Shown: piece after piece, positions 7,453 through 16,123 of the stretch
Numbering within the stretch: the first letter of the stretch is position 1
Layout: each line of letters opens with the position of its first letter
Made by a program: the position numbers and the translations under genes
The notes under the pieces: generated by a model
What the model saw: the letters and a program-made list of their open reading frames with translations, nothing else
What the model was told of the DNA's origin: nothing
Database searches by the model: none
From: a virus
Virus record (IMG/VR): IMGVR_UViG_3300023118_000019
Location: 1-35,809 of that record
Length of the DNA: 35,809 nucleotides
Strand: one strand, 5' to 3'

Positions 7453-8806
7453 GCAGGCAGGAATCATCGAGAGTATTCGTACTCGCCCTGAGATTGATAC
7501 CTACGTGCTTATTGGCTCTGTGGGTACCGGCAAGACGGCTGTGGTGGCTCATATAGGCATTTCGCTATGCTATAAGTACCAAGAGACTACGTGGCACGCC
7601 TGGCGTAAGAATAACAGTGTCTCTCGTAAGACATTGGTACGAACTTATCTACGAACCCTGAAGCAAATGAACTTCGTTGAGGGCGTTGATTATAAGTGGC
7701 GTGATCGTGATATGGAGATTGTCTTCAAGCACAACAACTCTATCATCACATTCTCTGAAGCTAACCGATCGATCGACAAGGACTTGAACAAAGTGAAGGG
7801 TATTGACGCTACCTGCAACCATATAGATGAGGCCAATGAGCTTGATGGTGAGATGGTGGAAATGATTGAATCACGTAAAGGTCGTAACAATGAGTACGGT
7901 CAACCATCCCTTAACTTCATTACTATGAACCCGAATAGCGGTTGGGCTAAGAAGAAGTACTACAAGCCATACCGTGACGGCACGCTCCCTGAGAACGTTG
8001 CTGTGATTGAGTTCACCATTGAAGATAGCTGGCAGTCTGCTATCGACATCAAACGCCTCATGAACCGCAGTAAGTGGTGGGTGCAACGCTTCATTAAGAA
8101 CAACTGGGACTATGCCGATGAGACGGGCTCTATTCTATCCTCACGTTGGTTCGACCAGAATAAGATCAAAGACCTCAGTGGTATCAAGGGGCTTAAGAGT
8201 GCCGGCGTAGACGTTGCTATCAAGCGAGGCGGTGACAAGGCTGTATACACGCTATGGCATGGGCTTACACTACTCGACATTATTATCATGAAGGATAACG
8301 ATGAGGAGACTGATACCGATTCACTGGCTGAGTTGGTCATTGAGATTAATGCTCGTAACCAAGTAGGTTATAAGAACACTGCAGTGGACGCAGTGGGTAA
8401 CGGTGCCGGTGTGATTGGTAGTGGTAAGAAACGTGGCCATGACTTCTTCGAGTACGTCTCAGGTGCAAGCCCTATGCCGAACCTAACCATCAATGAGGAT
8501 AAGGAAGAGGTCTTCAGTACTGATTACAATATGCTCAGGTCTCAGGTCATTCATGCCTTCGCCCTTATGATGGAGGCTGGTACTGTTAAGCTTTATAGTG
8601 AATGCCCTTACCTTACTGAGTTCGAAGAGGAGGCGATGGAGCACGGCTATACTGAGGATAAGAAGACCTTGCAGATTGAAAGCAAGGAGAAGATTAAGGA
8701 ACGCACCGGTGCCTCCCCTGACATCTTTGACGCAGTGATAATGGGCTTCCTACTGCAGATTGTGAAGCAGTATAAGGTTGAGTGGGCTGCACCACGCTTC
8801 GGTTAA
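7436..8806 (+). CDS. terL: Terminase large subunit
   Basis: 456 residues from ATG 7436 (TTG 7427 is possible). The N-terminal ATPase has Walker A GSVGTGKT at residues 27-34 and a Walker B-like NHIDEANE (Asp131, Glu132). The C-terminal RNase H-like nuclease begins near GVDVAIKRGGD and continues with TAVDAVGNG; the last acidic residue is in DIFDAVIMGFL. Together these are the motor and the cutter that fill the prohead with DNA. The gene overlaps terS by 17 nt and is followed by a promoter region, then the portal gene. Confidence 0.95.
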   Translation: MKLKTKQAGIIESIRTRPEIDTYVLIGSVGTGKTAVVAHIGISLCYKYQETTWHAWRKNNSVSRKTLVRTYLRTLKQMNFVEGVDYKWRDRDMEIVFKHNNSIITFSEANRSIDKDLNKVKGIDATCNHIDEANELDGEMVEMIESRKGRNNEYGQPSLNFITMNPNSGWAKKKYYKPYRDGTLPENVAVIEFTIEDSWQSAIDIKRLMNRSKWWVQRFIKNNWDYADETGSILSSRWFDQNKIKDLSGIKGLKSAGVDVAIKRGGDKAVYTLWHGLTLLDIIIMKDNDEETDTDSLAELVIEINARNQVGYKNTAVDAVGNGAGVIGSGKKRGHDFFEYVSGASPMPNLTINEDKEEVFSTDYNMLRSQVIHAFALMMEAGTVKLYSECPYLTEFEEEAMEHGYTEDKKTLQIESKEKIKERTGASPDIFDAVIMGFLLQIVKQYKVEWAAPRFG

Positions 8807-8813
8807 GTGTCTT

Positions 8814-8822
8814 TGATATAAT
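8814..8822 (+). promoter_or_regulatory. Extended -10 promoter (TGATATAAT)
   Basis: TGA then TATAAT at 8817-8822. A start 7 nt downstream would be the A at 8829, which is the first base of a strong hairpin. No clear -35 box, as expected for an extended -10 promoter. The same motif with the same layout recurs before 11368. Confidence 0.6.
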
Positions 8823-8828
8823 AAGGTT

Positions 8829-8900
8829 ACGGGGAGGTTTCGTGCTGTTGTCCTCGCCGTCTAGCCATTACAGAAGAGCTCCGAGAAATCGGAGTTCGTC
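8829..8900 (+). ncRNA. Two-hairpin leader or small RNA between terL and portal
   Basis: The segment between two extended -10 boxes folds into two hairpins. ACGGGGAGG (8829-8837) pairs with CCTCGCCGT (8852-8860) with one G-G mismatch. AGCTCCGA (8877-8884) pairs with TCGGAGTT (8889-8896) around a GAAA tetraloop. The tail CGTCTGTTT is only weakly U-rich, so termination is uncertain. It may be a short RNA, or the structured leader of the virion operon. Confidence 0.45.
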
Positions 8901-8916
8901 TGTTTCAAAGAGCTTT

Positions 8917-8925
8917 TGCTATAAT
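8917..8925 (+). promoter_or_regulatory. Extended -10 promoter (TGCTATAAT) before portal
   Basis: TGC then TATAAT at 8920-8925, 30 nt before the portal start codon. It would give a leader of about 24 nt holding a weak ribosome site. Confidence 0.6.
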
Positions 8926-8955
8926 GGTAATAGAATATAAGATAGGGCTGATAAC

Positions 8956-11079
8956 TTGAAACATAACATACTCGATCACTTCTTCAATAGGGGTAAGGTA
9001 CACAACCAAACGAATGAGTTCCCCATCGAAACCCTTAGCACGGAGTCTTTTCAGTCCCTCCGCACTATGAGGCACTACGGCAACGATGATTACGAGAATG
9101 GTTACTCGAGCATTCGTGCTATCGCCGACCGCTTCATGACCATCCGACCTTATGCAGTTGATGAGAAGAATGAAGCTCTCGACCCAACCCCTAACGTTAT
9201 TAACGTACTCTCTCGCCCTAATACCGATATGTCTCCTGTGGACTTCCGTGACGCTTTTGCAGTCATGACAATGGTATGGGATAAGACCTACATCCTCGTA
9301 TGGCAGAAGCAAGGCAACCAACCACCTATCCCTGCGAAGGAAGGTATCACTGAAGAGCAGATTGCTGGCTTCACTTTCCTTGAGGGCGTACAAGAAGAGA
9401 ACGTTGGTAACGGCCTTCAGTATAAGGTTAATGTTCGTACTGCTGCAGGACTTATCGAACCTCGTATTTATTACCCTCACCAAGTTGCAGTTATCCGTGA
9501 CACCAACCCACGTAACCTCATCGGTGGCTATTCTCCTACCCGTGCCGCTAAACGCTGGACACGTATTGAAGACTACATCGCTGATTACCAAGCTGGATTC
9601 TTCGAAAATGGTGCAGTGCCTTCAGGTCAGTTCATCATTACTGCTCCGACTGTTAAGGAATATAATGACATCGTTGATGGCCTGACTGATAAGCACAAGG
9701 GTGCCAAGCAGAATAACAACGTTGTGTACACCTACCAACCACTCGACAAAGAGACCGGTAAGCCTTCACAGGCCTCAATCACTTGGATTCCATTCAATAC
9801 AGCCAACAAAGACATGGCTCTTAAAGACATCTTCGAGCAGTCAAGCAAGAAGATTGATAGCGTCTACCGTGTATCAGCCTTCATTCGTGCCATGGATGAA
9901 GCTCCTAACCGTGCCACGGCTCAGGTTATCGAACGTAACTTCGTTGAGAACACTGTACGACCATTCGCTATTAAGAAATGGGCTCGACTTCAACACGAAC
10001 TTAACCGTATTACAGGTGGCTTAGGCTACGCTATTAAGTTCACCCTTGATACTCCAAACATCGCTGAAGAGCAGAAGCTTATTGCTGAGACTGACACATT
10101 GAATATCGCTAACCTCGATAGTCTTCTGACTCAAGGATATACATTCGACTCATCATTACGTGCTCTTGACCTACCAGACCGCTTCAAGCTTCTTCGTAAG
10201 GTTGGTGAGCCTGAATCAACCGATGAAGACGATGACAACCCTGACATCACTGAGAAGGATGATAAGAGCGTTACTCCCGGCAACGGAGGAAGCAACGGCA
10301 AAACCCCAAAAGTACGAAACGAACTTAGTGACGCTGACATAGTTAACTATGAAGCTCAACTGTATGAGCCTGCTCGGGTTCTTATGCAGTCTCAGGTTGA
10401 TAATGCAGTACTAAGCATTCAACCGGCCAACGCTATTACTGAAGCGACTGACGAAGACAAAGATAAGTTCGTTGATGACATGATGGTTATTATCTCGGGT
10501 ATTCTGGTGTATGCTGGTGCTACTCAATGGGAAGAAGGCCGACAAATCCTTCAAGCTGCAGGTATTACACCACCTTCAGCCTCATATAGCGTCACTGAGA
10601 GTGCATTGGATCGATACCGTAAGTACCTTAAGACCATTGCTGATTCATATACCGATGACACTGCAACTGCTATTCGTACTCAACTGGAACGCTCATACGC
10701 TGAAGACTTAAGCCTTTCAGATACTCAAGCGGCACTCCGCAACATCATGAACACTGACGCATGGCGTATTAAGCGTATCTCTACGAGTGAAGTAAACCGT
10801 TCAGGCGGTATCGCAAGCGTTGAGGCCATGATTAAGATTGAAGATGAATCAGAAGGTACCATTGAGAAGTCTATGATGACTACAAGCGGTAATCCTTGTG
10901 AGTTCTGTCTATCACGAGTGGGCGTATGGTTCCCTGTCAAAAGCATTATGGTTAAGAAGGGTGATACTGTCACCGGCGTTGATGGTGGCACCTTCGTTAA
11001 TAACTGGGATAACAACGCAGGCCATGACATCCACGCTAACGGTGCTTGTGTTCCAATCTATAGGGTGGTTACAGAATGA
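8956..11079 (+). CDS. Portal protein fused to a MuF-like head morphogenesis domain
   Basis: 707 residues from a TTG start (KHNILDHFFNRGK); no in-frame ATG gives the full N-terminus. Residues about 1-410 are the portal: NVINVLSRPNTDMSPVDF, a wing with KTYILVWQK, and FEQSSKKIDSVYRVSAFI, typical of HK97-type portals. A Glu/Asp/Gly-rich linker follows at about 425-460. Residues about 500-707 are MuF-like: KRISTSEVNRSGGIASVEA, a CEFC pair and GHDIHANGAC near the end. The portal dodecamer forms the DNA gate; MuF domains travel in the capsid. Portal-MuF fusions are known in other phages. The next gene overlaps by 4 nt. Confidence 0.9.
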   Translation: MKHNILDHFFNRGKVHNQTNEFPIETLSTESFQSLRTMRHYGNDDYENGYSSIRAIADRFMTIRPYAVDEKNEALDPTPNVINVLSRPNTDMSPVDFRDAFAVMTMVWDKTYILVWQKQGNQPPIPAKEGITEEQIAGFTFLEGVQEENVGNGLQYKVNVRTAAGLIEPRIYYPHQVAVIRDTNPRNLIGGYSPTRAAKRWTRIEDYIADYQAGFFENGAVPSGQFIITAPTVKEYNDIVDGLTDKHKGAKQNNNVVYTYQPLDKETGKPSQASITWIPFNTANKDMALKDIFEQSSKKIDSVYRVSAFIRAMDEAPNRATAQVIERNFVENTVRPFAIKKWARLQHELNRITGGLGYAIKFTLDTPNIAEEQKLIAETDTLNIANLDSLLTQGYTFDSSLRALDLPDRFKLLRKVGEPESTDEDDDNPDITEKDDKSVTPGNGGSNGKTPKVRNELSDADIVNYEAQLYEPARVLMQSQVDNAVLSIQPANAITEATDEDKDKFVDDMMVIISGILVYAGATQWEEGRQILQAAGITPPSASYSVTESALDRYRKYLKTIADSYTDDTATAIRTQLERSYAEDLSLSDTQAALRNIMNTDAWRIKRISTSEVNRSGGIASVEAMIKIEDESEGTIEKSMMTTSGNPCEFCLSRVGVWFPVKSIMVKKGDTVTGVDGGTFVNNWDNNAGHDIHANGACVPIYRVVTE

Positions 11080-11285
11080 CATCAGAGGTAAAAGTATCTT
11101 GTGAGCACTGTGGAAGGTATCTCTTCACGGCCGTTACTACTACCATCGTACAAGAGGCACCGTGTACTGGATGTGGTGCAAAGCTTAACCACAAGATAAT
11201 CTTCCCTGATGATTGTACGGACGCTCAGTTACACCACGTATTCTCATTCGTTCCCACACCACCGAAGAAGCTTAAGGCAATTTGA
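11076..11285 (+). CDS. Small zinc-ribbon protein
   Basis: 69 residues with CEHCGRYLF near the N-terminus and CTGCGAKLN about 20 residues later, a clean CxxC...CxxC zinc ribbon. Small zinc-ribbon proteins of this type (Com-like) lie near head genes in several phages. The role here is unknown. The TGA stop is part of the extended -10 box of the next promoter. Confidence 0.72.
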   Translation: MTSEVKVSCEHCGRYLFTAVTTTIVQEAPCTGCGAKLNHKIIFPDDCTDAQLHHVFSFVPTPPKKLKAI

Positions 11286-11291
11286 TATAAT
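11283..11291 (+). promoter_or_regulatory. Extended -10 promoter (TGATATAAT) before capsid gene
   Basis: TATAAT at 11286-11291 with TG at 11283-11284; the TG belongs to the stop codon of the previous gene. The leader of about 70 nt has a small AGAC/GTCT hairpin and ends with AAAGGTAATAAAGC before the ATG. A private promoter fits the need for many copies of capsid protein. Confidence 0.62.
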
Positions 11292-11367
11292 AAAAGATAG
11301 ACAAAGTAATGCTCGTTGTGAGACGTTATAGCGGAGTCTGAACTTAACAAAGTAAAGGTAATAAAGC

Positions 11368-13302
11368 ATGAAGAAATTCTGGAAGATCACTGATGAGGTT
11401 TCATCAGCTGGTAACGAGCTTTATATCGATGGAGTCATCTCTGATGAATCTTGGTGGGGAGACGAGGCTACGCCTGCACAACTCCGTGAAGAGCTTCAGA
11501 GGTTCAAAGGCCAACCATTAACAGTAGTTCTAAACTCTGTAGGTGGTGACGTTTTTGCAGGACTAGCGATGTATAACGCTCTACGAGAATTGGATTCTGA
11601 AGTTACTATTCGTGTAGACGGCCTAGCCGCTTCTATCGCTTCAGTAATTGCTATGGCTGGTGATAATATCATCATGTCTCCCGGCTCAATGATGATGGTT
11701 CACCGACCTTCAACCATTGCATGGGGCAATGTAGAAGAGATGGAAAAGACTATTGCTCTTCTGCAGACGATTGAGGAAAGTATTTTCCCTATCTACGCAG
11801 ACCGCACTGGACTCTCGCTCGAAGAAGTTACTGAGCTTGTGAACGCCGAAACTTGGATGAGTGCCGAGAAGGCAGTGGAACTTGGTTTCGCTGACTCCCT
11901 CGCTAAATCAGTCAAGAAGGCAGAAGAAGCTCCTTCAAATTCAATGAAGGTAGGAAGTTTCGCCTTCAGTATGAAAGCTACGAATGACGCTATTGCGAAA
12001 GCAGTTCCTCATTTAGAAGCTGAACCTGAAGCACCTGCTGAGGAACCTAAGCCGGAAGAGCCTGCTCAACCAGCCAAAGAACCTGAGACACCTGAGCAAC
12101 CAGAGGTACCCACTCCAGCACCAGCTGAAGAGGAACTGGAAGAAGACCCATCAGCACCGGCACCGACTGAGCCTGTGATTGATGAAACTAAGCAACCAGT
12201 CGAGAACAAGGAAACTCCTAATATGGATCCTAACAAAGCACCAGAAGGAATTGAGAATCGTGCTCTACCTTCACAAGCTCCAACAACTCCTACGGTAGAA
12301 CAATACCTTAAGAGTAAACAGTCTATCCAAGACTTCGCACAAGTCCTCGTTGAAAACGCAGGCAAATCAGCACAAGAAGTTAAAGACGCATGGGAAACTC
12401 ACCTTGAGAACTCAGGCGTACAAATGGGTGTTACAAACCCTGACATCTTGTTACCAGACGCTCTTATCACTGAAATCCAAGACGCATTCACCGAAGGTGG
12501 TGCAATCTGGAACCTCGTTGATAAGACTGGTCTTACAGTATTCCGTGCTGCATGGGACACTGTAACTGGTGAAGATAGCCGAGCTAAGGGTTACAACCGT
12601 GAAGACGAAGAAGAGAAAGCTGAAGAGCTCATCACCATCGCCGACCGTGTTATCCGTGCTCAGTTCATCTACAAGTACATTACCCTTAACAAGGAAGACA
12701 TCAAGGAACAACGAGACACTGGTGCTCTTGTACGTTACGTACTATCTGAGCTCCCACGCCGTATCGTTCGTGAACTTGAACGTGCAATTGTCATTGGTGA
12801 TGGCCGTGCAAACGATAGCGACTACAAAGTTTCTAGCTTCCTTTCACTTAAAGCTGACGCTGCTGGAGCTGGTACATTTGCTACCACTTACACACCGCAA
12901 GTTGGTGAAAGCAAGTACGAATCACTTGTTCGTGCTCGTGACCTCGTTAAGGCAGACGGTGCTAAACACCTCGTATCGAAGACTGGTTTCCTAACTGACA
13001 TCTTGCTTATGCAAAGTGTAAGTGGTGGATTCATCTTTGCACCTGGTACTGACATCGCTCGTGCCCTTGGATTTGCCGGTAACGTTGAACCAGACTGGTT
13101 CGATGACACTACTGATCCTGCGAATGACGCATACATCTGGGTTCCATCTGCTTACCGTACTGTTGGTGACAACACTATCGAAGCATTTACGAACTTCACC
13201 CTTAAGACTAACAAGCAAGAATACCTACAGGAAATTTACGCCGGTGGTGCTCTTACTAAGCTTAAGGCTGCAGTTGCAATCGCAGCTGGTTCAGCAAGCT
13301 AA
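11368..13302 (+). CDS. ClpP-like prohead protease fused to major capsid protein
   Basis: 644 residues. Residues 1-180 are a ClpP-type serine protease: LNSVGGDVFAGLAMYNAL, the nucleophile Ser89 in LAASIAS, His112 in MMVHRP, and a likely Asp145 in ADRTGLS. Residues about 200-300 are a Pro/Glu/Ala-rich linker. Residues about 305-644 are an HK97-fold major capsid protein, with a helical start, DALITEIQDAF, a long E-loop region, REDEEEKAEELI and an Ala-rich end. Such fusions are known; the protease frees the capsid part during maturation. An internal ATG at 12223 (residue 286) lies 10 nt after AAGGA and could give free capsid protein. Confidence 0.93.
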   Translation: MKKFWKITDEVSSAGNELYIDGVISDESWWGDEATPAQLREELQRFKGQPLTVVLNSVGGDVFAGLAMYNALRELDSEVTIRVDGLAASIASVIAMAGDNIIMSPGSMMMVHRPSTIAWGNVEEMEKTIALLQTIEESIFPIYADRTGLSLEEVTELVNAETWMSAEKAVELGFADSLAKSVKKAEEAPSNSMKVGSFAFSMKATNDAIAKAVPHLEAEPEAPAEEPKPEEPAQPAKEPETPEQPEVPTPAPAEEELEEDPSAPAPTEPVIDETKQPVENKETPNMDPNKAPEGIENRALPSQAPTTPTVEQYLKSKQSIQDFAQVLVENAGKSAQEVKDAWETHLENSGVQMGVTNPDILLPDALITEIQDAFTEGGAIWNLVDKTGLTVFRAAWDTVTGEDSRAKGYNREDEEEKAEELITIADRVIRAQFIYKYITLNKEDIKEQRDTGALVRYVLSELPRRIVRELERAIVIGDGRANDSDYKVSSFLSLKADAAGAGTFATTYTPQVGESKYESLVRARDLVKADGAKHLVSKTGFLTDILLMQSVSGGFIFAPGTDIARALGFAGNVEPDWFDDTTDPANDAYIWVPSAYRTVGDNTIEAFTNFTLKTNKQEYLQEIYAGGALTKLKAAVAIAAGSAS

Positions 13303-13330
13303 TCAACAATAAAGGAAAGGGTTCAAACTA

Positions 13331-13939
13331 ATGTTTAATCAGGCACAACTTGAAGCACTGTTAGGGCGAACCCTTACCCCTGTTGAGTTAAGCAATCTGG
13401 ATTTGTACCTTGAAATCGCAGGAGAACGCTTAGAGCAACTTATCTGTAGCCGAGTGACCGCCATCGCTGAAGAGCGAGTATATGACGGCCGTGAAGGTTA
13501 CAGTACGGTATTCACTGAGCTATTCACAAGCATTACGAGCGTAGAAGTTAACGGGAAAGCACTCGAGACTTCAGAATACTCTAAACGCCAATGGGATAGC
13601 CGAAATGGCTACTGGTTCAACTCTATTGTTCTTCCTCACCGGTTACGTTCAGAAGCGGAAGTAGTCATCAATGGCGTATGGGGATTTGATTCCGATACAA
13701 TGCCATCTGACCTTCAACTGCTATACGCTAAACTCTTTGCTCTAGTAAGCTCTATGAACAAAGGGAATGGCAACATCAAATCAAAGAAGGTTGAAGACTT
13801 TTCTATCACCTTTAATGAGAATACTGTTTACGATCAATTCCTTATCGACAACGGCTCAACCTTGCGTAAGTACTCTGTATGCAACCAAGGGTATGTCCGA
13901 AGCGGTAAAACGTGTGTTAATCCATACTGGAGTTGGTAA
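13331..13939 (+). CDS. Head-tail connector (gp6-like adaptor)
   Basis: 202 residues. The helical N-terminus (FNQAQLEALLGRTLTP), the central DLQLLYAKLFALVSSM helix and the SKKVEDFSITF strand are the usual signature of the adaptor ring bound under the portal. The C-terminal part has paired Cys residues (SVCNQGYVRSGKTC). A good ribosome site, AAAGGAAAGG, lies upstream. The position straight after the capsid gene agrees. Confidence 0.78.
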   Translation: MFNQAQLEALLGRTLTPVELSNLDLYLEIAGERLEQLICSRVTAIAEERVYDGREGYSTVFTELFTSITSVEVNGKALETSEYSKRQWDSRNGYWFNSIVLPHRLRSEAEVVINGVWGFDSDTMPSDLQLLYAKLFALVSSMNKGNGNIKSKKVEDFSITFNENTVYDQFLIDNGSTLRKYSVCNQGYVRSGKTCVNPYWSW

Positions 13940-14340
13940 TGGAAACTGTATTTGATGTATTCCCCGAGACTGCTTACACCTTCCTGCAGTTAATACAGGG
14001 AGGTGCTCGAGGTAACTCTGTAAAGGAAAGTACTGATACTACTGGAGTGTTCAAAGAACGCAATGGTATGACTCAGAATAACAACCTTGAGACTAAAGAG
14101 AGCAGTTCAACGCTTCACATTCACCCTAATGAACCATTCATAGCCACTCTGCAAGCCATTACCGGTGGAAACCAGTTCCTAGTTGGACATGGTATTCGCC
14201 ACACTGAGAACGGCTTTACGCAGGAATATCGAATCATCGGCCAAACTGCAGGTAAGAACTTTGATACGAATGTATTAGAGCATTATCGCCTAACGTTAAA
14301 GGCCGAGAGTTTGGTAGGTAGCAATGGCAGTTCGAGCTAG
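13939..14340 (+). CDS. Head closure / stopper protein (probable)
   Basis: 133 residues from ATG 13939, which overlaps the preceding stop. Beta-rich sequence (TLHIHPNEPFIATLQ, EYRIIGQTAG) with a loop region near the middle, as expected for head-closure proteins. The identity rests mostly on gene order between adaptor and gp10-like proteins, so the call is positional. Confidence 0.6.
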   Translation: METVFDVFPETAYTFLQLIQGGARGNSVKESTDTTGVFKERNGMTQNNNLETKESSSTLHIHPNEPFIATLQAITGGNQFLVGHGIRHTENGFTQEYRIIGQTAGKNFDTNVLEHYRLTLKAESLVGSNGSSS

Positions 14341-14689
14341 TTTTACATCTCGGCTCTCAACCTCGTGGAGAGAGAAGAAGGAAAAGAATTATGACTTGAT
14401 TGCTCTACAGATGGCAACTGATGTAGACCGTATTGCTAAGGTCACTGCTCCAAAAGACACAAGGAACCTTGTGAACAGCGGAAGGATTGACCGAGTGGCC
14501 GAGGCTGTATATGAAGTTCTCTTCGGAGGTGACTTCGGAGGAGCCAACGTACCATACGCTCGTATTCAGGAGCTTGGTGGGTGGACAGGACGTAATCACG
14601 CCTCATTCATTACTGGTAAGCACTTCCTTGAGAATGCAGGTGATGGGGTAGCAAAGCAAAAAAAGAAGTATCTTTCAGGTAAGGTCTAA
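14324..14689 (+). CDS. HK97 gp10-like tail completion protein
   Basis: 121 residues. APKDTRNLVNSGRI, then PYARIQELGGW, then GKHFLENAGDGV are the three blocks shared by the HK97 gp10 family, whose members join head to tail. It overlaps the previous gene by 17 nt. Confidence 0.8.
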   Translation: MAVRASFTSRLSTSWREKKEKNYDLIALQMATDVDRIAKVTAPKDTRNLVNSGRIDRVAEAVYEVLFGGDFGGANVPYARIQELGGWTGRNHASFITGKHFLENAGDGVAKQKKKYLSGKV

Positions 14690-14691
14690 AT

Positions 14692-15114
14692 ATGATAATC
14701 GTTAACTTAGCAAAATTTCTCGAGAACAACGGCTACGGTACAGCTATGCTTGCCGGAGACGAGACAGGCTTAAACCCTATCTTCGTTGAAAAGCTACCTA
14801 TCGGGAAAGAAGGTATCGGTATCATGAGCCGTGGTGATCCAATCACTCGTGGCTCAAGGACTACAATGACCATTGACCTCTACTCTCGTGGTAGTGATGA
14901 CATCACTGGCCATGACCGCTTGAAAGAGATTCTGAAGTTCTTTACAACTGATTGCTTTCCATCCTGTGACCTTCCAGTAGTGCCCGAGTTTTCAGAGTAC
15001 CTTTATTCAAAGACCATCATTCAACCCACGTTCAATATAACTAACGTAGGCTTTGATGGTGCAGATAGAAACATCTACTCTGCAAGTGCACAAATAATTT
15101 ATAAGGAGAATTAA
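14692..15114 (+). CDS. Tail terminator protein (probable)
   Basis: 140 residues. An N-terminal helix (VNLAKFLENNGYG) followed by strands (TTMTIDLYSRG, FNITNVGFDG, ASAQIIYKE) resembles tail terminator/minor capsid proteins that cap the tail tube. Placed just before the major tail protein, as in most siphoviruses. Confidence 0.68.
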   Translation: MIIVNLAKFLENNGYGTAMLAGDETGLNPIFVEKLPIGKEGIGIMSRGDPITRGSRTTMTIDLYSRGSDDITGHDRLKEILKFFTTDCFPSCDLPVVPEFSEYLYSKTIIQPTFNITNVGFDGADRNIYSASAQIIYKEN

Positions 15115-15115
15115 G

Positions 15116-15664
15116 ATGAATGATGTCATTCTAGGTGGTGCAGCCGAACTTGCACTCGGTACAGCGGTGATTCCAGCGAGCTTGCTCGGTGATATTACTC
15201 CTAACTTTACCGAAGGAACACGGTCATCTGAAACACTCGGTGGAAACCGAACCACTCCAAGTGGACGTTTCGATGAATCAACATTAACCTTTACGCTGTT
15301 CGTGCCTAGCATGGACTACCTAAAGGCAATCTGGGCTGACTTGTACAGTGCTCCTACGGGAACTGGTACTGCAGGACACCTCCGATTCGGAGCAGGTAGC
15401 TGTTCGTCTAAAGACCCTGTTACTGCAAACATTCACTACGTTTGTGATGACAACTCTAACAACGACCAACACTTCTTCCGTACACTTGTTGCGATGAACT
15501 GGAACCCAACCATCAATGCCACTGACGGCTTCAGCGTAGAAGTAACTGTCTACGTACAGCCTAATGATGACTTGGATTACTTCCAACTTGGTGCCGGTGA
15601 TCTTACTCAGGAAACTCTGTGGGACGCTGCTACTCAAACTTGGATTCCAGTCGGAAGCTCTTAG
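15116..15664 (+). CDS. Major tail tube protein
   Basis: 182 residues, rich in beta strands with few charged clusters. ESTLTFTLFVPSMDYLKAI and GFSVEVTVYVQPNDD are typical tube-forming strands. AAGGAG lies before the start. It is followed by a strong hairpin and a new promoter, which sets its transcript apart from the chaperone and tape-measure genes. Tail tube subunits polymerise along the tape measure. Confidence 0.78.
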   Translation: MNDVILGGAAELALGTAVIPASLLGDITPNFTEGTRSSETLGGNRTTPSGRFDESTLTFTLFVPSMDYLKAIWADLYSAPTGTGTAGHLRFGAGSCSSKDPVTANIHYVCDDNSNNDQHFFRTLVAMNWNPTINATDGFSVEVTVYVQPNDDLDYFQLGAGDLTQETLWDAATQTWIPVGSS

Positions 15665-15673
15665 TAGATTTGT

Positions 15674-15691
15674 GGGGGAGGCAACTCCCCC
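15674..15691 (+). terminator. GC-rich hairpin after the tail tube gene
   Basis: GGGGGAG (15674-15680), GCAA tetraloop, CTCCCCC (15685-15691): seven perfect pairs closed by a GNRA-type loop. The bases after it (TCTCTGCT) are only partly T-rich, so it may be a partial terminator or an mRNA 3'-end stabiliser. It abuts the next -10 box. Confidence 0.6.
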
Positions 15692-15695
15692 TCTC

Positions 15696-15704
15696 TGCTA
15701 TAAT
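15696..15704 (+). promoter_or_regulatory. Extended -10 promoter (TGCTATAAT) before tail chaperone
   Basis: TATAAT at 15699-15704 with TG two bases before it. AAGGAG lies 13-8 nt before the ATG at 15725. The hairpin at 15674-15691 occupies the spacer, so promoter and hairpin form one unit. Confidence 0.65.
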
Positions 15705-15724
15705 TAGCGTAAGGAGAATTATAA

Positions 15725-16123
15725 ATGTTAGATTTAAACATTAATGACTTACGTAAGCAAGCACTAATCCGCTTTTCACTGAAGCCTGAAGGTCATGTTT
15801 TCACCGTTCACCGCTTAGGTGCAGGGTCAGAACTTGAACTATCACGCCTCTCACGAGAAGCAAACAAACTTATTCTTAAGCTGGAACAACAGCCAAACGA
15901 TAAGGAACTATCTGAAATCTTTACCAAGATAAACAAACTTGATGAAGATCGATTGGTAGTAAAGGCATCTGTTTTCGATGACGGGGGAGATGGCTCGCTA
16001 TCACTAGCGTTAGCCAAAGAGTTATCGGATGACGAACTTACAAAAATCGTCCAGGCTGTGGAAGCCGGTCAGAACATTACCGCACCTGAAGAGGTAAAGG
16101 TAGAGGATGACGCAACTTCCTAA
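15725..16123 (+). CDS. Tail assembly chaperone, first ORF
   Basis: 132 residues, acidic at the end (APEEVKVEDDATS). Size, helical content and position (tube protein, this, second chaperone ORF, tape measure) match the gpG-type tail chaperone. It overlaps the next ORF by 17 nt in the +1 frame; no -1 slippery heptamer was seen, so the two are probably separately translated. Confidence 0.7.
   Translation: MLDLNINDLRKQALIRFSLKPEGHVFTVHRLGAGSELELSRLSREANKLILKLEQQPNDKELSEIFTKINKLDEDRLVVKASVFDDGGDGSLSLALAKELSDDELTKIVQAVEAGQNITAPEEVKVEDDATS

Noticed and set aside
8905-9591. 228-residue minus-strand frame opposite the portal gene
   Set aside because: Mirror frame of a strongly supported portal gene; no promoter or ribosome site.
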